In this document: positions 35,683 to 48,155 of the stretch, piece after piece | Numbering within the stretch: position 1 is the first letter of the stretch | Layout: the number at the start of each line of letters is the position of its first letter | Source of the DNA: Bullera alba | Lineage: Eukaryota > Basidiomycota > Tremellomycetes > Tremellales > Bulleraceae | Direction of reading: 5' to 3' | Length of the DNA stretch: 64,000 nucleotides | Assembly (NCBI GenBank): GCA_001600095.1 | Contig: BCIX01000001.1 | Coordinates: 2,356,001-2,420,000 of the forward strand | Notes under the pieces: generated by a model | The model's database searches: none | The model's input: only the letters and a program-made list of their open reading frames with translations | Told to the model about the DNA's origin: nothing | Program-made: the position numbers and the translations under genes

Positions 35683-37565
35683 CTTGTGCAGGGGAAGTGT
35701 TGTTGCTTGAGTGGGAAGGGCTGCGAGAGCAGGAGTCGTGATCATTCAGTGGTGATCTGGGTTGTTTCTAGCTCGAGTGGTGATTGATCTGCGCGAATTG
35801 TGTTGGACCTATCAATTCTCCTATTCTCCGAGTTGTGTATAGGAAAGAGCGTTTGGCGATGGGACAGTAAACTTTCGTGTTCGTGTCTGTCGTGTCCGGG
35901 GGATGTCTTGAGCTGTTCTTTGGTCGTTGGCGGCTCCTCTCTTTGTTCGTTGTAGCTCGAAGATGCGTTTGGAGCGAGTGATTGAGACAGTTGAGAAGGG
36001 AAAATCACTCGAAAGGGGCGGAAGCAGATTTTGATTTGTCCCCCTGACAACTGGCCCTGTTGAAATTGGCTACGTAAGCAGACGTAAGCATATATCCAAC
36101 AGGGGGTGGGAGCAGAGGCGGCAGTTGTCTGTACGGGTGCGCCACTGGACACGGGCGATTAGGCTCAACCCGAGGCGCAGGAGCAGAGGGCCCGTGCTAG
36201 CTTCTCTAACCCGCGCTGAGCGGACTTGCGCACGGAGCCTGGCCAGCCTGACTCACCAGCGAGTAGCGAGGACACTTAGCGCAGAGTAAGGCCGATATTG
36301 GATTCAAATGAACCACTTGTCTGAAGCAAGCGACGATCCCGTTAGGACGCGTGGGAATCAGTTGTCGTCTTCAAGCCACAAGCGAACTGTGAGGACGAGG
36401 TGATTGGTCGCTGCTGGGTGCGAGCGTGTCGGTAGCGGTTATCGATATCGCTTCGGACGAGGGAGGCGTGTGGTGTCTCAAGTTAAAGTATCGGGTCGCG
36501 AGCGGCTACAGTCGGTGAAGACTCAGTAACGAGGAGGTGGTCGAGGGAGGACGAGGGGCGCGTGAACAGAGAGACTGAGAGTGGTACTAACTACTGATCA
36601 AATTCAGCTGATGGGAAGGCGCAGTATTCTACAGTATTCTACAATATACTCAGCCCCAGTAGTCTTACTCACGACGCAAGAATGTAGCACTCTCCCGAAT
36701 TCCAAACTCAGCATGATGCGACAAGAAGCCCCCACGGTCATCACTCCCAGCTCGATCCCCGCTCCCGACTCCCAGATCTAACCCGATCACTCCTTCTAAT
36801 GCGGACTCGAAACGTCCACCGGCGTCCACTCAGTATCCACTCAGCTCAGCTCGCTACGCCACTTGCAACTCGATACTGAGAGTGGAACAAAGGGTGGGCA
36901 TGTCGCTCACCCCGCGGTCAGTATCTCTGACGCGTGCGAGTCAGGCGAAGGGTGATGGGACAAAGGAGGCACTAGAGCTCGCGGCCGACGAGAGCCGCGG
37001 TGACGAGGTCGGAGGGCTCGATCACAGAGTGCTTCATACCTGTTAGAGTGGAAGAAGACGACACGACAAGTGGTGTCCGGGGAGGAGTAAAGCACTTCGG
37101 AGATCAACACTGCGCTATCAGACCCGACTTCACTCTCGATGTTGGTGCAGCGCCTTCCACAGAAGCCCTCACCCTTTTGCTACCCTACCCACTCTGCTCC
37201 GGTCAGCCATGATACGAGTTTCGCCGCCTTCTACTGGTCACGTCGGAGCGTCTTCCAATGACGAGATAGAGTGTCGGAGCCTGTCCCGGATGTCCGGTCT
37301 GGACAGACCCCCGAGTCGCGACGTTCAAACGGCGTATCGCAGAATGAAGATGACGAGCTGAGAAGGCCTGAACAATCTAATGCTGCCACTATCGCGGATA
37401 TCTCCTTAGACGTGATGATGCTGACTGTATTCACCAGCCTGTGCAAGTGGTGTTGACACTGCTGCCGAACAGTGTGAACTCCCAGAACCGTCGTCAGATG
37501 GTCGTACATGCATGATGATGTCTACTGCCTCAATAGCCCAATGGCGTTGCTCGCCCGAAAGCGTC
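35683..37565. other. Gene-poor stretch of 1.9 kb
   Basis: This is the longest stretch without a supported gene. It lies upstream of the small minus-strand gene and downstream of EBP2. It contains short broken frames on both strands, a tandem AGTATTCTAC doublet near 36626-36647, and GC-rich sequence near 36160-36240 and 36930-37010. I looked for tRNA A/B boxes, U snRNA and 5S signatures by eye and saw none. A long noncoding RNA or an unusual small gene cannot be excluded. Confidence 0.5.
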
Positions 37566-39272
37566 CTATGCCCTTCCACCATCTCTTCTGCTCTTTCCAG
37601 GTCGGTTACCGCCTCTACTCGACGATCCACCCCGAGCACCGCCTCTGCCACCGCCTCGTCCGCCTCTCCCTCCCCCTCGACCACCACGTCCGCCACCGCC
37701 GCCTCCAAAGTCGTTAGTGCTCTCCCTAGTATTCTCCTTGGATCGCCTGCCACCACCGCCGAGAGAGAACTTGGCGTCTCGAGCATGACGGGGGATCTAG
37801 TGAACGGTCAATATGTTTTCTAAGCGTGCTATAGGATGGCCCTTCACTCACCTTTGGTCCATCCCTACCGCCACGACCACCTCGACCGCCACGGCCCCCA
37901 CGACCACCTCGCCCGCTCGACCTCTCCTCTGGCGAATTGTCGATATCGATACCAAACTCGTCTCCGTCCTCTCCAAGCTCCATACCATCCTTTCTCTCTG
38001 CGCAAGGTATGTCAGCAAACGCAAGACCTCTGCAGGCAGTGGACTCACTTCGCTTGATGCCCTGCATCTTGTCGCTGAACGTCTTCTTCTCTTGCTCTCT
38101 CTGCTTGAGCTTCTCGACCTGGATCTGCTTTCCGTACTTCTTCAAATCTCGCTGCTTCCTCGCCGCCTCGGATTTCTTGATACCGGATCTACAATGAGGT
38201 CAGTATTCTGTACGACCGGCACAGCGTCGAAGCTACTCACGCCTCCTCGACAAGCTTGGTCCTGATTCTCTCCATGTGTTCGTCGGATTTGACCATCTCA
38301 GCATAGTAGTCATTGGGTCGGGAGAAGGGAATGTCGTTCTTGGCACACAGTTTTCGAGCAACCGGAACTTGTTCAAGTGCAATCTTGTAGCTGAACATCG
38401 GGATGAGCAGTGTTCAATTGGCGCATTCCAGTCAACTCACAAAGCCAATTCTCGCTGCAGGTCTACAGTGATTATGCGTTAGTAGAAGACACTAGAGACT
38501 ACAGGTGTACCTCTTCCACACTTACCATCCGATGCGTCAACTTCCACCCGGTCTTTACTGTGCAACGTCAGGTGCTCGACCCATGGCAGTCCCGTGACCT
38601 TCAGTGACTCCGTTATCAGTCGCATGGCAGGCTATACCTGACGTCAGTCTCGCTCTTCTTGCTATAGCTCTCCCCTTCACCACTGACCTTGTTGTTTGCG
38701 ATGACCTTCCTGACGGGAACGACATCCTCGTCGACGGAGACATCCGACCCAAGATCGTCGAGAATGAGCGCATCAGGATCCGCTTCCTCCAGGACTATCG
38801 AGTCATCAAGGGGCTAACAGATATTAGCTGTAGAACGCGGCCCCGACCGATACAGCTGACTCACCTCGGCCATGTCCTCGTCCTCGTCTTCCTCTTCGTC
38901 ATCACTCTCGCCGCTGAGCTCGCCGACCTCCTCGTCCTCCTCAGCCTCTTCATCTTCATCATCCTCTTCCTCTTCCTCGCCAGACTCTTCATCTTCGTCA
39001 TCATCGACAGCCAATGTTGCTCTTTCCAGATCGTCAAGGTCCTCCTCGCCGACGAGCTCCATCAACCTCTTCATTCCTTTCTCACTGACACCGCCGTTGT
39101 CCTCATCCTCGTCCTCCTCACTCTCCCACTCATCCTCTTCGTCCGAGACTTCGGGCTCGGCCGCTTTGACGACTGGCGCTTTCTTGCCATTGACGGCCTT
39201 GACGGGAGCTTGCTCCGCTTTGCCTTTGCCCTTGTTGGCTTTCCTGACTTCTTTCTTGCTGACTGGTGCCAT
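37566..39272 (-). CDS. EBP2: rRNA-processing protein Ebp2
   Basis: Ebp2 is a nucleolar factor for 27S pre-rRNA processing and 60S subunit assembly. The N-terminus (MAPVSKKEVRKANKGKGKAE) is basic. A very long acidic stretch follows (about 38870-39130), then the conserved Ebp2 core: LERATLAVDD, LKVTGLPWVEHLTLHSK, ALEQVPVARKLCAKNDIPF, SRPNDYYAEMVKSDEHMERI, RTKLVEEASGIKKSEAARKQ and RDLKKYGKQIQVEKLKQREQ. The C-terminus is an RGG-rich tail (about 37590-37730 and 37860-37920) ending NRPGKSRRDGGRA, typical of nucleolar RNA proteins. Several short introns interrupt the core; one small exon carries YKIALEQ. ATG 39272 is the natural start. Confidence 0.92.
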
Positions 39273-39730
39273 GTTGTGGGGTGCTAGTGGTAGTATCTAG
39301 CAGCTGGTGATGTGTGCTGCGCTGTATACCTGGGCTGTAACCGTTGGACAATTTTGAAAAAAGCTTTGGGACCGTTCAAGTGGAGGTCAGGTTGTCAATA
39401 GGGGGTTCAAAGTGCCACTCTCGGCGTTTAGTGCGGGAATATCAACTTGTCCGCCGCTCACCGCGTCCTCGCTTGTCCCTGCTTGTCCATCTTCAACAAG
39501 CAGCAGCTCATCCTCACTGACTAATCTCCAAGTCGAACACCCCGTCCGTCCACTCGTACATTCTGACGGGCGCCGCACCTCAGATCGGACAGTGCGATAA
39601 CAAATAATACGAAAAAGGAGTCAGTCGTCGAGCCTCTGCCCAGTCATCGCTCCGACTCGAGATTTCAAAACAGTCGCCCGAGACGCCGTCTCCTGCTTAG
39701 ATCCAGAAGAGCCCAGGGATACCTTGAACA
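39273..39730. other. Divergent promoter region, EBP2 / RPB2
   Basis: These 458 bp separate the start codons of a ribosome biogenesis gene and a polymerase gene. An A/T block with TTTTGAAAAAAG near 39352-39363 resembles the RRPE element of ribosome biogenesis promoters, but the match is loose. No ORF is supported. Confidence 0.4.
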
Positions 39731-42700
39731 ATGCAAGCAGGTGAATAAACCCTTCTCCATGTTTCGTCCTTCAGAGAGAAGCCTGAGCTACAACATGCAT
39801 TTTCCTTGTTCCCCGTCTAGGTCCCTCCTCGTACCAGGATGACAAGCCGTACGGCGGTTACGGCTCGCCCTCGAAAGATGCCGTCGGTGGCTACGTCGGC
39901 AACCGAGCTATGAGCGGTGGATATGGCGGGATCGAGGATGAAGAGCCAATCTCTCAAGATGACTACTGGACGGTGATCAACTCGTTCTTCGACGAAAAGG
40001 GTCTCGTCAGGCAGCAGCTGGAGAGTTTCAACGAGTTCATCGAGAATACAATGCAGGAGATCGTGGATGAGAGGGCTAGATTGACTTTGGATCAATATGC
40101 CCAATATACCGGTGTCGCAGGAGACGAGACGGTGAGTCAAATCGATCACCTAACATACATGGTGTATATGCTCAAGTGGATGGTCCCTCGACAGAGACGT
40201 CACGAGATCACCTTTGGACAGATTTATCTCGCCAAATCCACGATGACCGAGTCGGACGGTACCACAGCCACAATGTTCCCTCAGGAGGCGAGACTGCGGA
40301 ATCTAACCTACTCTGCACCTCTATATGTCGATGTCAGGAAGAGGATCCTCACGGCCAGCGGCGCAGACGATCCTATAGAGGCGGACTGGAAACCCTTGCT
40401 GGACGAAGACGGCAATCCACTTGGTGTCGAGCAGGAGAAGGTCTTCATCGGAAAGGTGAGCTTCTTGTACACAGTAAAGCGCGCAAAGCTGACATCGTCT
40501 AGATCCCTATCATGGTTCGATCGAATTTCTGCCTGTTGCACACCCTAGATGAGAGCTACTTTTACAGTCTCGGAGAATGCCCATACGACTCTGGAGGATA
40601 TTTCGTCGTGAAGGGCTCGGAGAAAGTCTTGATCGCTCAGGAGAGAATGGCCTTCAACAACGTCTACACTTTTAAGAAAGCTTCGACGTCTGGGTTCAAC
40701 TTCTACTCCTCGGTGACGAGTCAGGTTGAGAAGACTGGAAAGATCAGTGAAATGGAAGTCAGGCTATACCCCAAGTCTGCAGGAGGTGCCACTGTAAGTC
40801 GCAGCTGCGGGTCTCAATGGCATCGAGCATAGCTGATCCAGGAAACCAGTCTGGCTCCGTGATTAGAGTCAAAATTCCAAAGATCAAGGTCGACATTCCA
40901 GTCGTCATCGTCTTCCGAGCACTCGGTATCGTTCCCGATAGAGATGTCCTCAGCCACATCTGCTTCGACGAGAACGACTCTGCTTTCCTGGAAATGCTGC
41001 AGCCATCCATCGAGGAAGCGTTCGCCGTCCAGGACCGAGACTCGGCTCTGGATTTCATTGGTCGACGTGCTCAGATCGAGATTGGAGCAAGAGCAGCCCG
41101 ACAGAGAGCCGCATTCGATATCCTTCAAATGGAACTACTGCCCCACGTCTCGGTATCAGCGGGATTCGAGTCGAAAAAGGCGTATTTCCTCGGATTCATG
41201 TGTCAGCGATTGTGTTCAGCAGCTCTGGGTAGGAGGGAGTTGGACGATAGAGATCATTTCGGAAACAAGAGACTGGATTTGGCAGGACCCTTGATGGCAA
41301 ATCTGTTTAGACAGCTGTTTTACAGGTTTACCAAGCGAATCAGAGACGAGCTGCAGAAGGTAAGTCGTGCCATCATGTCCGATACTGTGAGCGGGTGACT
41401 GATGCGATCGTGTCGTAGTGTATTGCCAACAACAAGGAATTCGCTCTCAGCTCTGCGATCCGGCCTGACATCATCACCAACGGATTCAGAACAGCTATTG
41501 CGACTGGAAATTGGCCGACCGGATCCTCGTCACATCGAGTCGGTGTGTCCCAGGTGTTGAACAGATACACCTTTGCTTCGACATTATCCCATTTGCGACG
41601 AACGAACACGCCGATCGACCGAGGAAGTAAAGCGACCAAACCTCGTCAGTTGCACAACACGCACTGGGGTATGGTCTGTCCCGCCGAAACGCCCGAAGGA
41701 GCCGCTTGTGGACTGGTCAAGAACCTCGCGTTGATGTCGTACGTCTCGGTCGGATCCTACTCTGCGCCCGTGATGGAGTTCTTGGAGGAGTGGGGTTTGG
41801 AAGATCAATCGGAATACGTCCACGCGCCGACCGCGACCAAAGTGTTCGTCAATGGTGTCTGGATGGGTATTCACCGTGATGCGCCGACGCTGCATGCCAA
41901 CTTGCTGCAGATGAGGCGAGGAGGACAGTTGAAGCACGAGGTTTCTATTGTCCGGGATATCAGAGAGAGGGAACTTCGTCTGTACACCGACGCTGGACGA
42001 GTCTGTCGACCATTGTTCATCGTCGACCAAGCGACGCAGACGACGCGCCTGAAGCGACATCACATCGACCGGATAGAAGCCATCATGGAGGGCACGGAGC
42101 GAGCGCCCGATGGATCGACAGCCTGGGAGCAGATGATGGACGAAGGCATCCTGGAGTATGTCGACGCCGCAGAAGAGGAGACGATTCTCATCGCCATGTC
42201 GTCGGACGATCTGGAGAATGCTCGAACGATGACCGGACGACAGGAATTGGTCAAAGCTCAAGCGGCTCACAACATGGAGTCCTTTGATCCAGCCGCCAGA
42301 GTCAAGAGTACCAATTGGTCCCAAAACTACACTCACATGGAGATCCACCCGTCGATGATTCTCGGTATCTGTGCCTCGATCGTTCCCTTCCCCGACCACA
42401 ATCAATCGCCTCGTAACACCTACCAATCTGCAATGGGTAAACAAGCCATGGGAGTGCATCTCACCAACTACCAATTGCGAATGGACACGATGGCCAATAT
42501 CCTCTACTACCCTCAAAAGCCCCTGGCGACCACACGGTCAATGGAGTACCTGAAGTTCTCAGAGTTGCCCGCTGGACAGAATGCCATTGTGGCTATCATG
42601 ACATACTCCGGGTACAATCAGGAAGATTCCGTCATCATGAACCAGAGTTCCATCGACAGAGGTCTTTTCCGTTCGCTGTACTATCGGTCGTACACGGACA

Positions 42701-43895
42701 CCGAGCAGACCAAGGGCATGGAAAAGACGGAAACGATCGAAAAGCCCGATCGATCCGACACCTTGAGAATGAAACACGGCTCTTCGGACCGATATGCCAA
42801 GCTCGATATCGATGGTCTCGTCGCCCCTGCCACCAACATCAACGGTGACGACATCCTGATCGGCAAAACCGCGCCTCTGCCCCCCGATACCGAGGAGTTG
42901 GGACAGAGAACGTCTCTGCACCAGAAGAGAGACGTTTCGACCCCGCTCAAATCCACAGAACAGGGTGTGGTTGACCAAGTGATGATCTCCACCAATGGAG
43001 AGGGCAACAAGTTTGTCAAGATCAGGACACGAGCCACCCGAGTGCCCGAGATTGGAGACAAATTCGCCTCTCGACACGGTCAGAAGGGTACCATTGGTAT
43101 CACGTATCGACAGGAAGACATGCCTTTCTCGGCTGATGGTATCACCCCGGACATTATCATCAACCCGCACGCCATTCCGTCCCGAATGACAATCGGGCAT
43201 TTGGTCGAGTGTCTCTTGTCGAAACTGTCGACCTTGACGGGATCCGAAGGTGACGCTACGCCTTTCACCGAGTTGACCGTCGAATCGGTATCCAAATTGT
43301 TGCGCCAAAAGGGATTCCAGAGTCGAGGTCTCGAGGTCATGTATCACGGCCACACGGGTAGAAAGCTGCAAGCGCAGATCTACTTTGGTCCAACGTATTA
43401 CCAGAGGTTGAAGCACATGGTCGGTGACAAGATACACGCCAGAGCTCGAGGTCCGTTGCAGATCCTCACGAGGCAGCCGGTCGAAGGTCGAAGTAGGGAC
43501 GGTGGACTGCGTTTCGGTGAAATGGAGGTGAGCGAGAGATCCTACACTTGAGAGATTGCGCTGACTTCATTGATTCCAGCGTGATTGTATGATCTCCCAT
43601 GGTATCGCTGGTTTCCTCAAGGAACGAATGTACGATTCCTCGGATGGGTTCCGAATCCACGTCTGCGACCAGTGCGGTCTAATGGCGATTGCCAATCTGA
43701 AGAAGCAAGAGTTCCACTGCTCTGTCTGTCGAAATAGCACGCAGATCAGTCAGGTGTACATCCCCTACGCGGCGAAATTGCTGTTCCAGGAACTCCAGGC
43801 GATGAACATTGCGTGAGTGACCGAGCCCCCTGCGATAGTTTCAGAAATGCTGATGAGTCGGTCATAGTGTGAGGATGTACGGTGATGCCGAGTGA
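39731..43895 (+). CDS. RPB2: DNA-directed RNA polymerase II second largest subunit (RPB2)
   Basis: Rpb2 forms half of the Pol II active centre. The first coding exon is only 10 nt (39731-39740), followed by an 80-bp intron to 39820. Family motifs in order: [99 protein letters not shown] (about 41655), [20 protein letters not shown] (about 42605), [40 protein letters not shown] (about 43170), and the C-terminal zinc site CDQCG with CSVC (about 43665-43740). It ends [16 protein letters not shown]. The intron 40132-40194 is 63 nt and open in frame; removing it restores the family sequence. The [14 protein letters not shown] form fits Pol II, not Pol I or III. Confidence 0.96.
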
Positions 43896-44729
43896 ACGGG
43901 GCAGCCGTTGGCGTCGTCAGACCTAGGATCAGCTCTCAGGAGGATGAGCGCGAGGATGGTATAGGGTAAAACGAGCACAGCTCGTAGACACGAAACGTAC
44001 TGGATAGTCATGAGACCAGTGGTAAGCATGCAAGCTTTGGATCACTCAGGACTGCGTCATATCGTCGTGTCGCCGTGCGCTCCGCTGCATAGGGTTGGAG
44101 CCGCGGGATGGTACCGCATCTTACCACATGCACTTGCTGGAGTTGTTGTTTCTTCGTTCGGGAAGTCAACCTGAAATGGCACCATTACGACGTTTTGGAG
44201 GATGCCTAACCCAATGCGAGGAAGGCTTCTGGTGTGACCGATTTGCTGGTGGAATAGGCATGTCCAGAACCCCCGTTGTGGCCACTGGCTGCTCTACCGA
44301 GGGAGCTCCGGGGCAACAACGCACAAGGGCACTTGAGGAGACGCCTAGAATATGTGTTTCATGTTGCAGGCACGGTGGTGTTCTGTCAACCCAGCGTGCT
44401 AGGCGCCTCTCCTGTCCCCGTTGTGGTCAGTCGGCAGCTCTACCGACGGAGCTCTCGGACTTCCAGGCTGAGCATGGCGCTTCGATTGAGTCTGTACGTG
44501 TGCGCATCGAAGAGAACGGTCGTGCTGCGAGCTTGCGACAGCTCGACCGATTGCACTGATTGTCGCACAACACCTCTTCTTGCTAGAGTTGCATGAAAAT
44601 GTTACCCCTATGCGTCGACCTCCTCCAAGGTAGTAATAAGTAGGCTACGAGCTGCGAATGAAATCGTTGATGCATTCCCTGCTTCCGTGATCTGTGTCGT
44701 GATCGTGATGTCCGTGCCTACTTGTGCTG
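43896..44729. other. Convergent 3' region with imperfect repeats
   Basis: This 834-bp stretch separates the stop of RPB2 from that of the converging membrane protein gene, long for a 3' region here. It contains an imperfect direct repeat and an open frame of 154 codons on the plus strand (44095-44559) with CxxC pairs (CVSC, CPRC). No intron signals or family similarity support that frame, so I do not list it as a gene. Confidence 0.4.
44271..44454. repeat. Imperfect direct repeat pair, about 38 bp
   Basis: The segments 44271-44308 and 44416-44454 both begin CCCCGTTGTGG and both contain GCTCTACCGA followed by GGAGCTC, with about eight mismatches or small indels between them. They lie about 107 bp apart in the same orientation. 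Seen directly by alignment; meaning unknown. Confidence 0.6.
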
Positions 44730-46844
44730 CTACAAAACCCAAACGTATGCTAGAGGAAGTTCTCCGTACAAGTCGTGACACAATACTTTTCTACCGCTCA
44801 TCACCAACCTTCCCCTCGAGACATGTTCTATTTCGTTGTGACCGTTGTCAGGGCGACGGGAGGCCCGGACGTGCTGGGAGGAGGGGTGGCCGTTACAGGT
44901 GTGGGCGGCTCGATCTCGAGGGCGGGCGTTGGAGTCGTCAACCCCGCTCAGCAGGATTGACGGGACTGTAGAGCTCTGCTCGGGTGTATCAGGTGTGTTG
45001 ATTTCGACAGTGACATCCTGAGGATCCGTCGGACTGGGAGCGTCGCCGGAGTCGGAGTCTCGGGCACCTTGGGCAGATGTACTTGAGCCGCCCTCGACCG
45101 CATTGACAGGGCGGGATAGGCCCTTTCTAGACTCTGCTTCCTTGCGCCTCCTCTCCTCGTCGACCTGGTGCCATGATGGCGGGAGAGCGGTCGACGTTGT
45201 GCCTTCTTGATCTTGCTGACCCATGAATTCCTCTTGATCACTCAGACTTGCTCTGGAAGTAGATTCTCCAAAGCTTGAACTGCCATCGTTCCTCATTGCC
45301 ATGGCTGAACTGCCCCTCCTGTTCTTCTTGTGTTTGGGCACATCACCCATTTTCACACCGACCATATTCACAGCTTCCGACGAGCTGAGGAATCTCATCT
45401 GGTCGTCACTGAGACCCGCTTTGGGCAACCTCCCTTCGTCAAACGATGCCCGCATGGCCGTGTTGGGTACTGGAGGGGATATGACCAGTGAATGCGACGA
45501 CGCCCAGGGGGAGGGGTATGGCGAAGGTGATCCCGAACCCGATCGCTGTCTGCCCAAATGCGAGGGAAAGGTGATGGAGGCGGCGGTTAGCGTTGTATTG
45601 GTGGATAGTCGACTGGTTTGGGGTTGTAACAACAATGAAGTGGATGAATGCCGTGAGCCAGGGAGGATGGCTCCATTGGGACCATTACGCCGTTCTGTCA
45701 TCTCGGCAGAACCCTGTCCGAGGCCGGGATACCTAGAGGAGGGGTATGATGATGGCGCAGTACCTGCAGAGGAGAATCCCGAGCGGGAAAGGAGATCTCT
45801 GAAGCTGGACGAAGTTCGCTCCCGGATCGACCGCTGACGAGGGGGAGGGACTCCTGCCTCGGTGGAGGAGTTGGCGAATGAGGGACTGGACATCGCCTCG
45901 AGGTATGTTGGCGCTTCGCCCCATCCCCTCCGAGAACCCTGAGAAGTCGTCCGTACCCGCTCGGGAGTGTGGTCGTTGGCAATGGGCGCAGAGTGGGGAC
46001 CATCGATTTGCGAGGCAGGCCGGTCTGTGAGGTCGACTTCTTGTAACGGCTGTTCGACGTCTGAAGTGGGATCGGCGCCTGTAATTCGCGTACAGTCTAG
46101 CGGTCGTGCTGCAGTGAGAGATACCGGTGACATGGACGTCGCCTCATCAGACCGATCCGCCATGTCTCCATCCTGAGGCAGCAAGGGCCTCGCAGTAGTT
46201 GGTTCGTCGAGCGGCTCGGCATCGGAGAACTCTTCGGCAATGGTACTAGATGATCGTTGTCTATGTTCAAGCGTATCAGCAACGGCATATGGCAGGCATC
46301 GAATTGTGTCCAATCTTGGCGACCCACCTGACCAAGATCATCTCCTCGTCACCTGCTTCTTTGCTATACTCCGGCAATGTCCTGATACTGACCCCACTCT
46401 CGGTCCTCCTGACTCTGCGTCTACTCCTCCTCCGTCCATCGGCGCCTACTGCAGCTGCGCCCTGAGCATTCGCGTTGCTCGCTGTACCGGCTCTTCTCCG
46501 CGAGCTAGGTGGGGTACCAGCAAGTTCCTCGGCTGTGAGCGGGTTAGTCTGGGACTGAGAGCGGGTCCTGTTAACGGCCAAGGACGGGTCGGTAGGGAAC
46601 AGGCTGGGGAAGATCCGTTTCCGATTTCCCCACTGCAGAGGTGTCAGAAGTTGTCTGAAGTATTGAGAATGACACTCACTATCACCGCGACAAGGATGAG
46701 GACACCGATGATTATGCCGACAGGGATGATGACGCCGATGGACACCGCAGGGCCAGGTTCGCCAGGAGTCGCAGTGGGTGCAGTGTCGTTGCCTACATCC
46801 TGTCGTGGCACCCAGACCATAGAGAGTGATGATTTCGAAGGCAT
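44730..46844 (-). CDS. Single-pass membrane protein with long disordered cytosolic tail, unknown function
   Basis: No named family is recognised. The first exon (MPSKSSLSMVWVPRQ) encodes a short outside segment and one membrane helix, SIGVIIPVGIIIGVLILVAV (about 46680-46745). A GTGAGT intron ends at about 46636. The tail continues WGNRKRIFPSLFPTD, SRRRRVRRTESGVSIRTLPE and GDEEMILVR, then, after a second intron, a long Ser/Pro-rich region with GWGEAPTYLEAM, a motif seen in fungal tails of this kind. Such tails often carry trafficking or ubiquitin-ligase binding sites, but that is inference. The final about 60 codons are odd: another frame (TPTPALEIEPPTPVTATPPP) looks more protein-like and stops at about 44837, so the annotated end may be wrong. 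Confidence 0.65.
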
Positions 46845-47509
46845 AGAAGTGGACGAGGTCGGGATAGACTAATGCACAGTCCAGCGCTCGTGATTTACCA
46901 GCCCGTTGTGGATGACTAGTAAGACTTGAGGAGACAACGTGCTGAGGACTCCCTATCCCTGCAAGTTCTTGGCTGTCGCTGAATCAGATGACACTTGGAC
47001 TGACAATGACTGTCATACGATGTCCGGCTGAGCGACCGGGGGGTGCGGTCTCAAAGGAAGTTGAGTGATGTGTCGCGCAGTCAATGCGTCGACGTCGGCC
47101 TGAGATCGAGAGACAAGACGACGAGATGAGCGAGATCCGGTGATGCTCGATGCCTGACACAGCAGTACAGCACATGTGCATGTCCCCCCGTCTCCCTTGG
47201 GTGTGCGCTTCATTGTCCGCTCGGTCTACGTTGTCCAGGTCGAGGGTGCAGTAGTGTGTGCAGGCGTGTGCAGTGTGTGTTTAGGAGAGAGACATTTGGT
47301 GCCTAATCCCACACCGCTTTTCTGCGTGCCTCGTCAGCCGTACGTCAGCCCTTTCATGAGTCATGACACGCGGAATTGCTCCGAGAAATCGCAGTAGACG
47401 TTGCTGTTCTAACTCCTCCGAAGATAAATCAGAGTCTCATGCTCGCTATACATCTACACTCTCCAGTGGCACAAGGTGGTACAGCTGTCACTGACTGCCC
47501 TCACCCCGA
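46845..47509. other. Intergenic region between two minus-strand genes
   Basis: These 665 bp hold the promoter of the membrane protein gene and the 3' end of the MARVEL-like gene. A GT-rich run (GTGTGCAGGCGTGTGCAGTG, about 47257-47276) is present. Small frames here have no support. Confidence 0.5.
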
Positions 47510-48155
47510 CTAAGCATCTCCCTCCTTCTTCCGCCCTCCTCCTCCTCCACCAGCACCACCTCCAGTGTAGTTGAGCGCGTCAAACCTGCCAGAGCATACC
47601 TTGTGGAATGGTATCACTAGCGTTTGTCGGAAGGTCGACGTGTCTGCTTGCGCTTCCCTCGCTTTGGCACACTTGACCATGACGAAGATGAACCATGCTA
47701 GCAAGAGCACTGGCTGGGCTACGGCGATGTACACTCTCCACGCTGCGCAGATATACGCCAGCCCTAGATAGAGCGTGTCCAATGTCAGCTACATCGCCGT
47801 CCGCCGCCGACGTTTGGGTTCCGACACTGAACTCACACGCCCAGATCAGGATCTGGAGCCAGATGTAACTGATCTCCACGGCCCCACAGTCGAGCTTTGA
47901 GTCCTTGTCCATCAGACTGACGACGAAACTCATGATCACGTAGACCAACATGATAAAAGTGGAGATTCCGTACGGTACCGCAAAGTACGCCTTGGGCATC
48001 AATACGCTCAGCCCCAATCCACCCATCACCCCGATTCCTATGTAGAGACCAAAGTGGGCCACCTAAATGCTCAGCGTGAGTCAGTCTGAGATGGAACTGA
48101 CCGTTCTGTCACTCACGAGGACGATGTATCGGAACCATGAGGAGAACGTAGCCAT
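47510..48155 (-). CDS. Four-transmembrane MARVEL-like protein
   Basis: The ATG at 48155 opens a short exon (MATFSSWFRYIVL) followed by a GTGAGT intron. Four hydrophobic segments then appear: HFGLYIGIGVMGGLGLSVLM, YGISTFIMLVYVIMSFVVSL, the segment around YIWLQILIWA joined to LAYICAAWRV, and PVLLLAWFIFVMVKCAKA. The tail is polar and ends in a Gly run and RKKEGDA. This four-helix layout with a charged loop (MDKDSKLDCGAVE) is that of MARVEL or Nce102-like fungal membrane proteins. No sequence signature proves membership, so the name is by topology. It diverges from ERV1. Confidence 0.65.

Noticed and set aside
35742..36152. Minus-strand frame of 136 codons upstream of the small hypothetical gene.
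   Set aside because: Composition is mixed and without a hydrophobic pattern, no splice joins it to the gene in phase, and it looks like leader or promoter sequence.
38604..39300. Long plus-strand frames of 142-227 codons opposite EBP2, rich in Ser or Leu/Val.
   Set aside because: They are the antisense of the acidic GAG/GAC-codon tract of EBP2, which automatically gives open Ser- or Leu-rich frames.
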